Shown: positions 42,701-51,473 of the stretch, in pieces
Layout: the number at the start of each line of letters is the position of its first letter
Position numbering within the stretch: position 1 is the first letter of the stretch
NCBI GenBank assembly: GCA_964600965.1
Contig: CAZRLO010000002.1
Coordinates: 1-64,000, forward strand
Length of the DNA stretch: 64,000 nt
Reading direction: 5' to 3'
Source of the DNA: UBA5972 sp964600965
GTDB taxonomy: Bacteria; Pseudomonadota; Alphaproteobacteria; Rhodobacterales; Rhodobacteraceae
Made by a program: the position numbers and the translations under genes
Notes under the pieces: model-generated
What the model saw: the letters and a program-made list of their open reading frames with translations, nothing else
What the model was told of the DNA's origin: nothing
The model's database searches: none

Positions 42701-43786
42701 ATGCTCTACATGCTCAGCGAGCTTTCAGGCGATATCGGGGCGCTAAGGCTGTTCAAATTCATCACCCTGCGTTCGGGCGGTGCGTTTTTTACAGCACTGA
42801 TATTCGGCTTCATCTTTGGCCGCCCATTGATCAACTTGTTGAAACGCCGACAATCCAACGGCCAGCCGATCCGCGAGGACGGGCCGGAAAGCCACATTCT
42901 TGACAAGGCGGGCACGCCAACGATGGGGGGCGTGCTGATCCTGGGGGCGGTGATCTTTTCGACCGTGATCTGGGCGCGGCTCGACAACCCCTATGTCTGG
43001 CTGGTGCTGTTCGTGACCGTTTCTTTTGGGCTTGTCGGGTTCGCCGACGACTACGCCAAGGTTTCCAGCGGCAGCGCGCGCGGCGTCTCGGGCCGTGTCC
43101 GGTTCGGTGCCGGCCTTTTGGTTGCGTTGATTGCCGGATACTGGGCGGCGGTTTTTCACCCCGATCCGCTTAGTACCCAACTGGCGTTGCCGGTTTTCAA
43201 AGAGGTACTGATCCCGCTTGGATCGTTTTTCCTGCCTTTTTCGATGCTGGTCATCGTAGGATCGGCCAACGCCGTAAATCTTACCGATGGTCTGGACGGG
43301 CTGGCGATCATGCCGGTGATGATTGCCGCCGGTTCGCTGGGGATCATCGCCTATGCGGTCGGGCGCGTGGATTTTACCCAATATCTTGGGGTTCATTACG
43401 TGCCCGGAACCGGCGAAATTCTGGTGTTCTGCGCGGCTCTGATCGGCGGGGGTCTGGGATTTCTCTGGTACAACGCCCCACCGGCGGCGGTATTCATGGG
43501 CGACACCGGGTCGTTGGCGCTGGGCGGCGCGTTGGGGGCAATCGCCGTCGCAACCAAGCACGAGATCGTGCTGGCGATCGTCGGTGGGCTGTTCGTGGTC
43601 GAGGCGCTGAGCGTGATCATTCAGGTGCTCTATTTCAAGGCCACCGGCAAGCGCGTGTTCCTGATGGCGCCGATCCACCACCATTTTGAAAAGCGCGGCT
43701 GGCCGGAAAGCCAGATCGTGATCCGGTTCTGGATCATCGCGCTCATTCTGGCACTGGTGGGGCTGGCGACCCTGAAATTGCGGTGA
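42701..43786 (+). CDS. mraY: Phospho-MurNAc-pentapeptide translocase MraY
   Basis: A 361-residue membrane enzyme making lipid I from UDP-MurNAc-pentapeptide and undecaprenyl phosphate. It has about ten membrane helices, the acidic site FADDYAKV, the NLTDGLDGLA motif and the HHHFEKRGW loop that close the active site. The start at 42701 follows a GAGGGAAG site 20 bp after murF. It is the last gene before the 354-bp break in the cluster. Confidence 0.95.
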   Translation: MLYMLSELSGDIGALRLFKFITLRSGGAFFTALIFGFIFGRPLINLLKRRQSNGQPIREDGPESHILDKAGTPTMGGVLILGAVIFSTVIWARLDNPYVWLVLFVTVSFGLVGFADDYAKVSSGSARGVSGRVRFGAGLLVALIAGYWAAVFHPDPLSTQLALPVFKEVLIPLGSFFLPFSMLVIVGSANAVNLTDGLDGLAIMPVMIAAGSLGIIAYAVGRVDFTQYLGVHYVPGTGEILVFCAALIGGGLGFLWYNAPPAAVFMGDTGSLALGGALGAIAVATKHEIVLAIVGGLFVVEALSVIIQVLYFKATGKRVFLMAPIHHHFEKRGWPESQIVIRFWIIALILALVGLATLKLR

Positions 43787-44140
43787 CCGGGGCGGTTGTT
43801 GCCGCGCGGCGCCCACAGGTCGGACAATTGTCCGACCTACCCCTTGACGCAAGCGATCCGGGCGCAATGGCGGGTCGGAAATTGGGTGAGTGATGGACCG
43901 AATATTCGTTGATGGTCGCGAAAAAATTGAAAAGGGAACCACCTCGTTTCCAGTCGGGGCGGCGACCGCGTTGGCTGGCTCAAATCTATCCTTGATGTCA
44001 ATTGATGCGCGCGAAGACAGATTTCGGGAAACCTGCGCATTGCGGGGATTTTCCACAGGCCCGGTCGTAACGATGATTTCTGCCCGGAATTTTGACCATA
44101 TCGATAGTAATCGCATGTGCCGCTGGGACGTCCCCGCAAG
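43787..44140. other. 354-bp break between mraY and murD
   Basis: An unusually long gap for a cluster otherwise packed with overlaps. It holds a perfect 22-bp palindrome (43817-43838), a TTGACG (43844-43849) that could be a -35 element without a clear -10, and AT-richer sequence. An 84-residue open frame (43890-44144) overlaps the murD start by ATGA, but its third codon positions are not GC-rich like real genes here, so I treat it as non-coding. Confidence 0.65.
43817..43838. repeat. perfect 22-bp palindrome after mraY
   Basis: Arms aggtcggacaa and ttgtccgacct without loop, 30 bp after the mraY stop and 5 bp before TTGACG. No T run follows. It is either an operator for a murD-side promoter or a transcript-processing hairpin. 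Confidence 0.85.
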
Positions 44141-45547
44141 ATGATCCCGGTTCGCGGATATCACGGCCACAAGGTCGCCGTTCTTGGCCTTGGCCGGTCC
44201 GGCCTTTCCGCGGCCAGGGCGCTGGAGGCTGGCGGTGCAACCACGCTTTGCTGGGACGACAGCGCCGAGGCACGCGCGCGGGCGGAATCTGAGGGGCTGA
44301 CGCTTTTTGATCTGACTCGACAAAACGCCTGGTCCGGTGTGGTCGCCCTGATCGTCTCGCCCGGCATCCCGCATCTGTACCCGTCGCCGCATCCTGTGAT
44401 CAGGTCGGCGTGGGAACAAGGCGTTGCGGTCGACAACGATATCGGCCTGTTCTTTCGTTCCTGGGCGACACCGGATTGGGAGAAATTCGATGTCCTGCCG
44501 CGCGTGGTTGCGATCACCGGCTCAAACGGGAAATCGACGACGGCGGCCCTGGTGGCGCACATTCTGGGCGAAGTTAACAAGCCGGTGCAGCTTGCCGGCA
44601 ATATCGGGCGCGGCGTGCTGGATCTGGAGCCTGCGACCGATGGCGCGGTCGCGGTGCTGGAATTGTCATCCTATCAGACCGAGCTGGCCCGTGCACTGGC
44701 GCCCGATCTTGCGGTGCTGACCAATCTGACGCCCGACCACCTGGATCGGCATGGCGGATTGGGCGGGTATTTTGCGGCCAAGCGCCGCCTTTTTTCACAG
44801 GGTGCGCCGGACCGGGCCATCATTGGCGTGGACGAAGCAGAAGGACAGTACCTGGCCAACCAGTTGCGCGAAAGCGCCGGCAAAGGCGAACCGGTGATCC
44901 GGATTTCCGCGCATAAAAACCTGCGCGACGGCGGTTGGACCGTGTTTGCGCGCAAGGGATTTCTGGCCGAATGGCGGCTTGGAAAGCAAGTAGCGTCCAT
45001 CGATCTGAGGCAAATCGCGGGTCTGCCGGGGGCGCACAACCATCAGAACGCGGCGGCGGCCTATGCGGTATGTCGTTCGCTGGGGCTGGCGCCGCGACTG
45101 ATCGAAGCGGCCTTTGCCAGTTTTCCCGGCCTGCCGCACCGCTCGCAGGTTCTTGGGGTGCGCGATGGCGTGACCTATGTCAACGACAGCAAGGCGACCA
45201 ACGCCGAAAGCGCGGCATGTGCATTGCGCGCCTTTGCCCGTGTACGCTGGATCGCGGGCGGTTTGGGCAAGGATGGCGGCATTGCCGGGCTTGCGGCGGA
45301 ATTCGAACGGGTGGCCAAGGCCTATCTGATCGGGCATTCGGCGCAGGAATTCGCGCTGCAACTCGGCGCGACGCCCTACGAGATCTGCGGCACGATGGAT
45401 GTTGCGGTGGCGCGCGCCGCGGCCGAGGCCGAAGCCGGGGACGTCGTCCTGCTGGCCCCGGCGGCCGCAAGTTTCGATCAATATCCCGATTTCGAGCGCC
45501 GGGGCGAGGATTTCGCGGACGCGGTCGCAAGGATCATCCGCCCCTAG
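44141..45547 (+). CDS. murD: UDP-MurNAc-L-Ala D-Glu ligase MurD
   Basis: A 468-residue Mur ligase adding D-glutamate to UDP-MurNAc-L-Ala. N-terminal Rossmann-like VAVLGLGRSGLSAARAL, ATP-binding GSNGKSTTAALV near residue 130, NLTPDHLDRHG, and the C-terminal VNDSKATNAES motif. The start at 44141 has no strong ribosome binding site and overlaps the stop of a doubtful short frame. It is followed by a 189-bp gap before ftsW. Confidence 0.94.
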   Translation: MIPVRGYHGHKVAVLGLGRSGLSAARALEAGGATTLCWDDSAEARARAESEGLTLFDLTRQNAWSGVVALIVSPGIPHLYPSPHPVIRSAWEQGVAVDNDIGLFFRSWATPDWEKFDVLPRVVAITGSNGKSTTAALVAHILGEVNKPVQLAGNIGRGVLDLEPATDGAVAVLELSSYQTELARALAPDLAVLTNLTPDHLDRHGGLGGYFAAKRRLFSQGAPDRAIIGVDEAEGQYLANQLRESAGKGEPVIRISAHKNLRDGGWTVFARKGFLAEWRLGKQVASIDLRQIAGLPGAHNHQNAAAAYAVCRSLGLAPRLIEAAFASFPGLPHRSQVLGVRDGVTYVNDSKATNAESAACALRAFARVRWIAGGLGKDGGIAGLAAEFERVAKAYLIGHSAQEFALQLGATPYEICGTMDVAVARAAAEAEAGDVVLLAPAAASFDQYPDFERRGEDFADAVARIIRP

Positions 45548-45736
45548 GGCGCGTACCCGGCGCGCACCCCGACGATCGCTGACACAAGGCACGTGCCAGC
45601 CACCCGCCGGACGGGCGCAAGCGACCAACAAATCACTGGCGTAACGCCCGATCCCCCGCTAGAATCGCCGACAACAAGAACGCCGAACCGGGACAACCGG
45701 CGGCATCGGGGCAGTAATGGTTTCAGGTCAGTATCC

Positions 45737-46903
45737 ATGACGGAAATGGTGCATGGCGCCGCGCCGATCAGGCCGGGCGAAGCGGTGTTGCCAAAATGGT
45801 GGCGAACCGTGGACCGCTGGACGATATCCTGCGTATTGCTGCTGTTCGGTGTCGGGCTTCTGCTGGGCTTTGCCGCCTCACCGCCACTGGCGGCAAAAAC
45901 CGGGTATCCGCCGTTCCATTTCGTGACCCGTCAGGCGGTGTTCGGTGCGGTGGCGTTAAGCGCGATGATCATCACCTCGATGATGTCTCCGACGCTGGTG
46001 CGGCGTCTGGGGGTGCTGGGATTTTTTGCAGCGGTCGTCGCGGTCGTATTGCTGCCGGCGTTCGGGACCGATTTCGGCAAGGGTGCGATGCGGTGGTATT
46101 CGCTCGGCTTTGCGTCGGTGCAGCCCTCGGAATTCCTGAAACCGGGATTCGTGGTATTTTCGGCATGGCTGATGTCGGCAAGTTCCGAGATATTCGGCCC
46201 CCCCGGCAAGCGCCTGTCGCTGGTCGTGGCTTTGGCGCTGGTGGCGTTGCTGGTGATGCAGCCAGATTTCGGGCAGGCCAGTTTGGTGCTGTTTTCGTGG
46301 GCGATCATGTACTTTGTCGCGGGTGCGCCGATACTCTTGCTGGTGGTGATTGCGGTGCTGACGGTTTTTGCCGGCGGGCTGGCCTATCAGCATTCCGAGC
46401 ATTTCGCGCGTCGCATCGACGGTTTCCTTGACCCCGCAATCGATCCGAACACGCAGCTTGGCTATGCTGCGAACGCGATTCAGGAGGGCGGTTTTTTCGG
46501 CGTCGGCGTGGGGGGTGGCACGGTGAAATGGTCGCTGCCGGACGCCCATACCGATTTCATCATCGCGGTTGCTGCCGAAGAATACGGGCTGATCCTGGTG
46601 CTTGTGGTGATCGTTTTGTTCCTGTTTGTGACCCTGCGTTCGATGCTGCGTCTGATCCGCGAGCGCGACCAGTTCATCCGGCTGGCCGGTACCGGGCTGG
46701 CGGCGCTGTTTGGTTTACAGGCGCTGATCAATCTGGGCGTTGCGGCGCGATTGTTGCCGGCCAAGGGCATGACCCTGCCTTTTGTTTCCTACGGGGGGTC
46801 GTCATTGGTCGCGGCGGGGATTGCATTGGGGATGCTTCTGGCGTTTACACGAACCCGGCCACAGGGCGGGATGCGCGATATCATTCGTGGGCGTGTAAGG
46901 TAA
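45737..46903 (+). CDS. ftsW: Septal peptidoglycan polymerase FtsW
   Basis: A 388-residue SEDS-family glycosyltransferase with about ten membrane helices, working with FtsI. Family features include GKGAMRWYSLGFASVQPSE (residues 108-126, catalytic-region loop), PDFGQASL, GVGGGTVKWSLPDAHTDFI and the C-terminal FVSYGGSS. The start at 45737 gives a usual cytoplasmic N-terminus; the frame upstream to 45593 lacks similarity-like sequence. murG follows after 6 bp. Confidence 0.94.
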   Translation: MTEMVHGAAPIRPGEAVLPKWWRTVDRWTISCVLLLFGVGLLLGFAASPPLAAKTGYPPFHFVTRQAVFGAVALSAMIITSMMSPTLVRRLGVLGFFAAVVAVVLLPAFGTDFGKGAMRWYSLGFASVQPSEFLKPGFVVFSAWLMSASSEIFGPPGKRLSLVVALALVALLVMQPDFGQASLVLFSWAIMYFVAGAPILLLVVIAVLTVFAGGLAYQHSEHFARRIDGFLDPAIDPNTQLGYAANAIQEGGFFGVGVGGGTVKWSLPDAHTDFIIAVAAEEYGLILVLVVIVLFLFVTLRSMLRLIRERDQFIRLAGTGLAALFGLQALINLGVAARLLPAKGMTLPFVSYGGSSLVAAGIALGMLLAFTRTRPQGGMRDIIRGRVR

Positions 46904-46909
46904 AGATTG

Positions 46910-48016
46910 ATGGAGCGGCAGAAAATGCTGGTGATTGCTGCGGGCGGTACGGGTGGACACATGTTCCCCGCGCAGGCGCTGGCAGAAGAGATGCTGCGCG
47001 CGGGCTGGCGCGTGAAACTGTCGACCGATCCGCGCGGCGCACGGTTTACCGGTGGTTTTCCCCATACCGTAGAGGTCGAGGTCGTCACCAGCGCCAGTTT
47101 CGGGCGCGGTGGTCTGGCCGGGCGCCTGCTGGCACCGTTCCGTCTGTTGCGCGGGGTTGCCAGTGCGACCCTGAAAATGCTGCGCGAACGCCCGGATGTG
47201 GTGGCCGGATTTGGCGGCTATCCGGCGTTTCCGGCGATGGCGGCGGCGTGGATCACCCGACGGCCCCGTATGCTGCACGAGCAGAACGGTGTTCTTGGCC
47301 GCGTGAACCGGCTGTTTGTGCGCCGCGTCCATCGCGTTGCGTGCGGCACATGGCCAACCGATATTCCGCGCGGCATCGAGGCGGTACATACCGGCAACCC
47401 GGTGCGCCGCGCGGTGCTGGAGCGTGAAAATGCGCAATATATCGAACCCGGCGACTATCCGATGAGCCTGCTGGTGGTCGGCGGTTCGCAAGGGGCCCGG
47501 ATCCTGTCAGAGGTCGTGCCCGGTGCGGTTGCCCTGTTGCCGGATGCCATTCTGACACATCTCAGGGTGTCGCATCAGGCGCGGGCCGAGGATGTGGATT
47601 CGGTTCGCCAGCGCTATCGCGACATCGGTATCACGGCGGATGTCGAGACATTCTTTGACGATGTGCCCGCCCGTCTGGCTGAGGCGCAACTGGTGATTTC
47701 CCGCGCCGGCGCCTCGTCCATCGCCGACATTTCGGTGGTTGGCCGCCCGGCGATTTTGGTGCCGCTGGCCTCTGCGATCCGCGACGAACAGACCGAAAAC
47801 GCCCGTGGGCTGGTCGAGGCCGGCGCGGCGGTTCTGGTTGCCGAAGACGACCTTACCGCGCTTGATCTGGCCCGAAAAATCCACGCAATTCTGGCCGACG
47901 GGCCGGTGGCGACCAAAATGGCGAACGCCGCCAAGGCGTATGGCAAACCCGAAGCCACGCAATCGCTGGTTCGCCTTGTCGAGGATCTGGTCACCCCGGG
48001 ACGGGCGGTGGCATGA
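46910..48016 (+). CDS. murG: UDP-GlcNAc transferase MurG
   Basis: A 368-residue GT-B glycosyltransferase that converts lipid I to lipid II at the inner membrane face. N-terminal glycine loop IAAGGTGGHMFPAQALAEE, LHEQNGVLGRVNR, and the second-domain GGSQGARILSE and SRAGASSIADISV. ATG 46910 is preferred; a TTG at 46907 and an ATG at 46925 are alternatives. Its stop overlaps murC (ATGA). Confidence 0.94.
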   Translation: MERQKMLVIAAGGTGGHMFPAQALAEEMLRAGWRVKLSTDPRGARFTGGFPHTVEVEVVTSASFGRGGLAGRLLAPFRLLRGVASATLKMLRERPDVVAGFGGYPAFPAMAAAWITRRPRMLHEQNGVLGRVNRLFVRRVHRVACGTWPTDIPRGIEAVHTGNPVRRAVLERENAQYIEPGDYPMSLLVVGGSQGARILSEVVPGAVALLPDAILTHLRVSHQARAEDVDSVRQRYRDIGITADVETFFDDVPARLAEAQLVISRAGASSIADISVVGRPAILVPLASAIRDEQTENARGLVEAGAAVLVAEDDLTALDLARKIHAILADGPVATKMANAAKAYGKPEATQSLVRLVEDLVTPGRAVA

Positions 48017-49410
48017 ACGCGGCGACCAAGCTCCCGACCGACATCGGCCCGATACATTTCGTCGGCATTGGCGGCATCGGCATGTCAGGCATTGCCGAGG
48101 TGCTGCTGAACCACGGCTATGATGTGCAGGGTTCGGACCTCAAGGCCAGCAAGATCACTGGCCGTCTGGGCAAGCTGGGCGCGCGGATTTTCGTCGGGCA
48201 GGTGGCGGAAAACCTGCGAGGCGCAGCGGTGGTGGTGATTTCTTCGGCGATCAAACCCGGCAATCCCGAACTGGAAGAAGCGCACCGTCTGGGTCTGCCG
48301 GTCGTGCGCCGCGCCGAAATGCTGGCCGAGCTCATGCGGTTGAAATCAAACGTCGCGGTGGCCGGCACCCACGGCAAGACCACGACGACGACCATGGTGG
48401 CGACGCTGCTGGATGCGGGTGGGCTGGACCCGACGGTGATCAACGGCGGCATCATTCATGCCTATGGCAGCAACGCCCGTATGGGCGAAGGCGAATGGAT
48501 GGTCGTCGAAGCCGATGAAAGCGACGGGACGTTTGTCAAACTGCCCGCAACCATCGCCATTGTCACCAACATCGACCCGGAACACATGGAGCACTACGGC
48601 AATTTCGATGCCTTGCGCGATGCGTTCAACACTTTCGTTCACAACATTCCGTTTTATGGGGTGGCGGTCTGCTGCACCGATCACCCCGAGGTGCAGGCGC
48701 TGGTCGGACGGATCAGCGAACGGCGCGTGATCACCTATGGTTTCAATGCGCAGGCCGACGTGCGCGCCGGGAACCTGCGGTATCAGAGCGGGGTTGCCCA
48801 TTTCGATGTGTATCTGCGCGGGCAGGATCAGCGGATCAACGAGATCAGCCTGCCAATGCCCGGCGATCACAACGTTCTGAACGCGCTCAGCGCCATCGCG
48901 GTGGCCCGGCATCTGGGCATGAAGGCGGGTGAAATTCGCGCGGCACTGGCGAATTTCAAGGGCGTGAACCGGCGCTTCACCAAGGTCGGCGAGGTGGACG
49001 GTGTCACCATCATCGACGACTACGGCCATCACCCGGTGGAAATCGCCGCAGTCTTGAAGGCCGCGCGGCAGGCAACCGATGGGCGGGTGATCGCGGTGCA
49101 CCAGCCCCACCGCTACACGCGGCTGTCGAACCTGTTTGAGGATTTCTGTACCTGTTTTAACGATGCCGACGTGGTCGCAATCGCCGAGGTGTACAGCGCC
49201 GGCGAAGCGCCGATCGAGGGCGCAAGTCGCGATGATCTGGTCGACGGGCTGCGTGCGCACGGGCATCGCAACGCCAGCGCGCTGATCGAAGAGAAATGCC
49301 TGGCAGATCTGGTCCGGCGCGAAGCGGTGCCCGGCGATATGGTGGTCTGCCTAGGGGCCGGAACGATTTCCGCCTGGGCGCATGGTCTGCCCAAGGCGCT
49401 GACGTCATGA
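48013..49410 (+). CDS. murC: UDP-MurNAc L-Ala ligase MurC
   Basis: A 465-residue Mur ligase adding L-alanine to UDP-MurNAc. The N-terminal FVGIGGIGMSGIAEVLLNHG, ATP-binding GTHGKTTTTTMVA near residue 118, EADESDGTF and the DDYGHHPVEI motif of the C-terminal domain are all present. ATGA overlaps link it to both murG and the DUF2484 gene. Confidence 0.96.
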   Translation: MNAATKLPTDIGPIHFVGIGGIGMSGIAEVLLNHGYDVQGSDLKASKITGRLGKLGARIFVGQVAENLRGAAVVVISSAIKPGNPELEEAHRLGLPVVRRAEMLAELMRLKSNVAVAGTHGKTTTTTMVATLLDAGGLDPTVINGGIIHAYGSNARMGEGEWMVVEADESDGTFVKLPATIAIVTNIDPEHMEHYGNFDALRDAFNTFVHNIPFYGVAVCCTDHPEVQALVGRISERRVITYGFNAQADVRAGNLRYQSGVAHFDVYLRGQDQRINEISLPMPGDHNVLNALSAIAVARHLGMKAGEIRAALANFKGVNRRFTKVGEVDGVTIIDDYGHHPVEIAAVLKAARQATDGRVIAVHQPHRYTRLSNLFEDFCTCFNDADVVAIAEVYSAGEAPIEGASRDDLVDGLRAHGHRNASALIEEKCLADLVRREAVPGDMVVCLGAGTISAWAHGLPKALTS

Positions 49411-49664
49411 ACGGCTCGTTGATCGTCACCATACTGTGGGTGCTGGCAATTTCGGTCGTCGGGTTGCTGCCGCGCAGCCAACACAAGAAGTTCGGGTTTC
49501 CGATGTTGGCGCTATTTCCGTTCGTTCTGGCCTATCTTGGCTGGGATATGGGGCTGTTCTGGGCCCTGGGGTTGCTGGCGGCGGGATTGTCGATTTACCG
49601 CTATCCGGCCCGGTATTATGGCCTGGCCCTGCTGCGAAAGCTGCGCGGCGCGCCCGACCCCTAG
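49407..49664 (+). CDS. DUF2484-like small membrane protein
   Basis: An 85-residue protein with two hydrophobic helices (residues 3-20 and 31-60) and a basic C-terminal tail (YRYPARYYGLALLRKLRGA). Similar proteins, DUF2484 from memory, occur between murC and murB in Rhodobacterales. ATGA overlap with murC indicates co-translation, so a role at the cell envelope or division site is plausible; nothing more specific is known to me. Confidence 0.8.
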   Translation: MNGSLIVTILWVLAISVVGLLPRSQHKKFGFPMLALFPFVLAYLGWDMGLFWALGLLAAGLSIYRYPARYYGLALLRKLRGAPDP

Positions 49665-49787
49665 CGGCTGGAATCCTATGGTTCCATCCATTGAATTTGC
49701 CTTGCGGAACAAATTATGGGGACATTTGAGCCGCTCGGGCGAGATGTGCGGCGCTTGCGGGGGTACTCAAACACCGCGTTCGATTTG

Positions 49788-50111
49788 CTAGGCCGCCTTC
49801 TGCATTGGCGCAGCCGGTGCGTTTGATGCGATCATGCCGATGAATTCGGTGGACACGTTTTCCAGCGCGGGACGGTTCGCCCGGTATTCGGTTTCGCCAC
49901 CTTTCTGAATACGATCCACAAATCCTGCACGCTCCAGAACCCGCAGGTGATGGATCAACGATGTATGGCTGATCCGGCTGGTGCGTTCGAGGGTGCCAAG
50001 CGTGTCGCCGACATCGGGTCGATTGATCAACAGCATCAGTACGGCGATGCGGCGGTGATGCCCGAAGGCGAACAGGCGGTTGGCAAGGCGTTCGCGGTGT
50101 TGGCGGGTCAT
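49788..50111 (-). CDS. ArsR-type winged-helix regulator
   Basis: A 107-residue DNA-binding protein of the ArsR/SmtB-like winged-helix type: helix-turn-helix TLGTLERTSRISHTSLIHHL followed by the wing GFVDRIQKGGETEYR. The C-terminal tail has no cysteine metal site. It is read against the dcw cluster between DUF2484 and murB. The start at 50111 has GGAG upstream; the frame open to 50273 runs through an octamer repeat array and is not a genuine extension. An insertion within a conserved cluster; target unknown. Confidence 0.82.
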   Translation of the reverse strand: MTRQHRERLANRLFAFGHHRRIAVLMLLINRPDVGDTLGTLERTSRISHTSLIHHLRVLERAGFVDRIQKGGETEYRANRPALENVSTEFIGMIASNAPAAPMQKAA

Positions 50112-50179
50112 TTGGATGCTCCATTGTTGTTGCGTTCGCCCCAATTGATCGGCTTGTGGTTGAGATTCCGTTAAAAAAT

Positions 50180-50283
50180 GCGTGGCTAGCCGTTTAGCCA
50201 TCTGGCCGTCCAGACATGTAGCCGGTTGGCCGTTCAGCCGTCTGGCCGTCGAGCCGTCTAACCGGCTAGACACGTTTTCACCG
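50180..50283. repeat. octanucleotide tandem array 2
   Basis: About 13 units in strict 8-bp register, consensus AGCCGTCT on the plus strand. The minus-strand rotation CTAGACGG matches 6 of 8 positions of GTAGACCG, the consensus of arrays 1 and 3. It lies in the 352-bp gap (50112-50463) between the divergent ArsR gene and murB; the rest of that gap shows no other clear feature. Confidence 0.85.
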
Positions 50284-50463
50284 TTTTCGACCCGGGATTA
50301 CTGCCAATTCCGCGGCATTCAAAATCGCCAGCGACCGCTTCTCCGATGGCACGTGCCCGGCAGAATTCGGCCTTGTACCATTCGGAATTCTCACTTTCGG
50401 CTGGCGTATCGGTGGCGAAGGTGCTGGAATCCCGCGCTATTCCGGGCTAGAGGCATTCCCACG

Positions 50464-51417
50464 ATGAAGGGTTCCCTGACAAAATACCTGACCGGCACGG
50501 CGCTCACCGTCGAGGGGCGCCTGACCCCCGGGCGCCCGTTGGCCGATCTCAGTTGGTTGCGCGTTGGCGGCGCAGCCGAATTGTTGTTTCAGCCCGCGCA
50601 TCTTGCCGATATCGCGGCTTTCATGAAATTGGTTCCGCCCGAATTTCCGGTGATGCCGATCGGCGTTTGTTCGAACCTCATCATTCGTGACGGCGGGATT
50701 CCGGGCGCGGTGATCCGGCTGGGGCGCGGCTTCAACGGGTTTGAGTCGCTGGCCGATGGATGCGTGCGGGTCGGCGCCGGGGCGCTGGACGCGCAGGTTG
50801 CGAAACAGGCCGCGAAGGCCGGGTTCGACCTTGCGTTTCTACGCACCATTCCCGGTGCGATCGGCGGGGCGGTGCGCATGAATGCGGGATGCTACGGCGA
50901 TTACCTGGCCGATGTTTTCGTGCGCGCAACCGCCGTCGCACGCGACGGCAGGATCGTCACGCTGAGCAGGGCCGACATGGGATTTGGCTATCGCCACAGC
51001 GACCTGCCGCCCGACATGATCGTCGTGCAGGTGGTGCTGGACCCGCCAAAGGGGGATCCGTTGGAAATCGAGGCGGCCATGGCCGACGCGCTGCAGCGCC
51101 GCGCGAGTTCGCAACCGGTCAACGAACGCTCCTGCGGGTCGACATTTCGCAATCCGGCGGGGTTTTCGTCCACCGGCAAGGCCGATGACGTCCACGACCT
51201 GAAGGCCTGGAAGCTGATCGATGATGCCGGCATGCGTGGGGCAACGCTGGGCGGTGCGCAAATGTCTGAAATGCACCCGAATTTCCTGATAAACACCGGT
51301 GGCGCTAGCGCCGCAGACCTGGAAAATCTGGGCGAGAAAGTACGAAAAAGGGTTTTCCAACACGCGGGCATCTGGCTAGAGTGGGAAATCATGCGGGTCG
51401 GTCAAACCGCCCCTTGA
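50464..51417 (+). CDS. murB: UDP-N-acetylenolpyruvoylglucosamine reductase MurB
   Basis: A 317-residue FAD enzyme reducing UDP-GlcNAc-enolpyruvate to UDP-MurNAc with NADPH. FAD-binding segment SWLRVGGAAELLFQPA and PIGVCSNLIIRDGGI, then TIPGAIGGAVRMNAGCYG and the catalytic NERSCGSTFRNP region. Type I/II subclass not determined. The start at 50464 is the first ATG giving the usual short N-terminus. ddl follows after 56 bp, partly overlapped by a longer ddl frame. Confidence 0.94.
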   Translation: MKGSLTKYLTGTALTVEGRLTPGRPLADLSWLRVGGAAELLFQPAHLADIAAFMKLVPPEFPVMPIGVCSNLIIRDGGIPGAVIRLGRGFNGFESLADGCVRVGAGALDAQVAKQAAKAGFDLAFLRTIPGAIGGAVRMNAGCYGDYLADVFVRATAVARDGRIVTLSRADMGFGYRHSDLPPDMIVVQVVLDPPKGDPLEIEAAMADALQRRASSQPVNERSCGSTFRNPAGFSSTGKADDVHDLKAWKLIDDAGMRGATLGGAQMSEMHPNFLINTGGASAADLENLGEKVRKRVFQHAGIWLEWEIMRVGQTAP

Positions 51418-51473
51418 AACGGAACGACAATAAGGTCCGAAAAGGGCCATACGAGCAGGAAATTGAGGCGGGA

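Noticed and set aside
43890..44144. 84-residue frame coupled to murD by ATGA
   Set aside because: Third codon positions are about as often A/T as G/C, unlike all real genes here, and no strong ribosome binding site is present.
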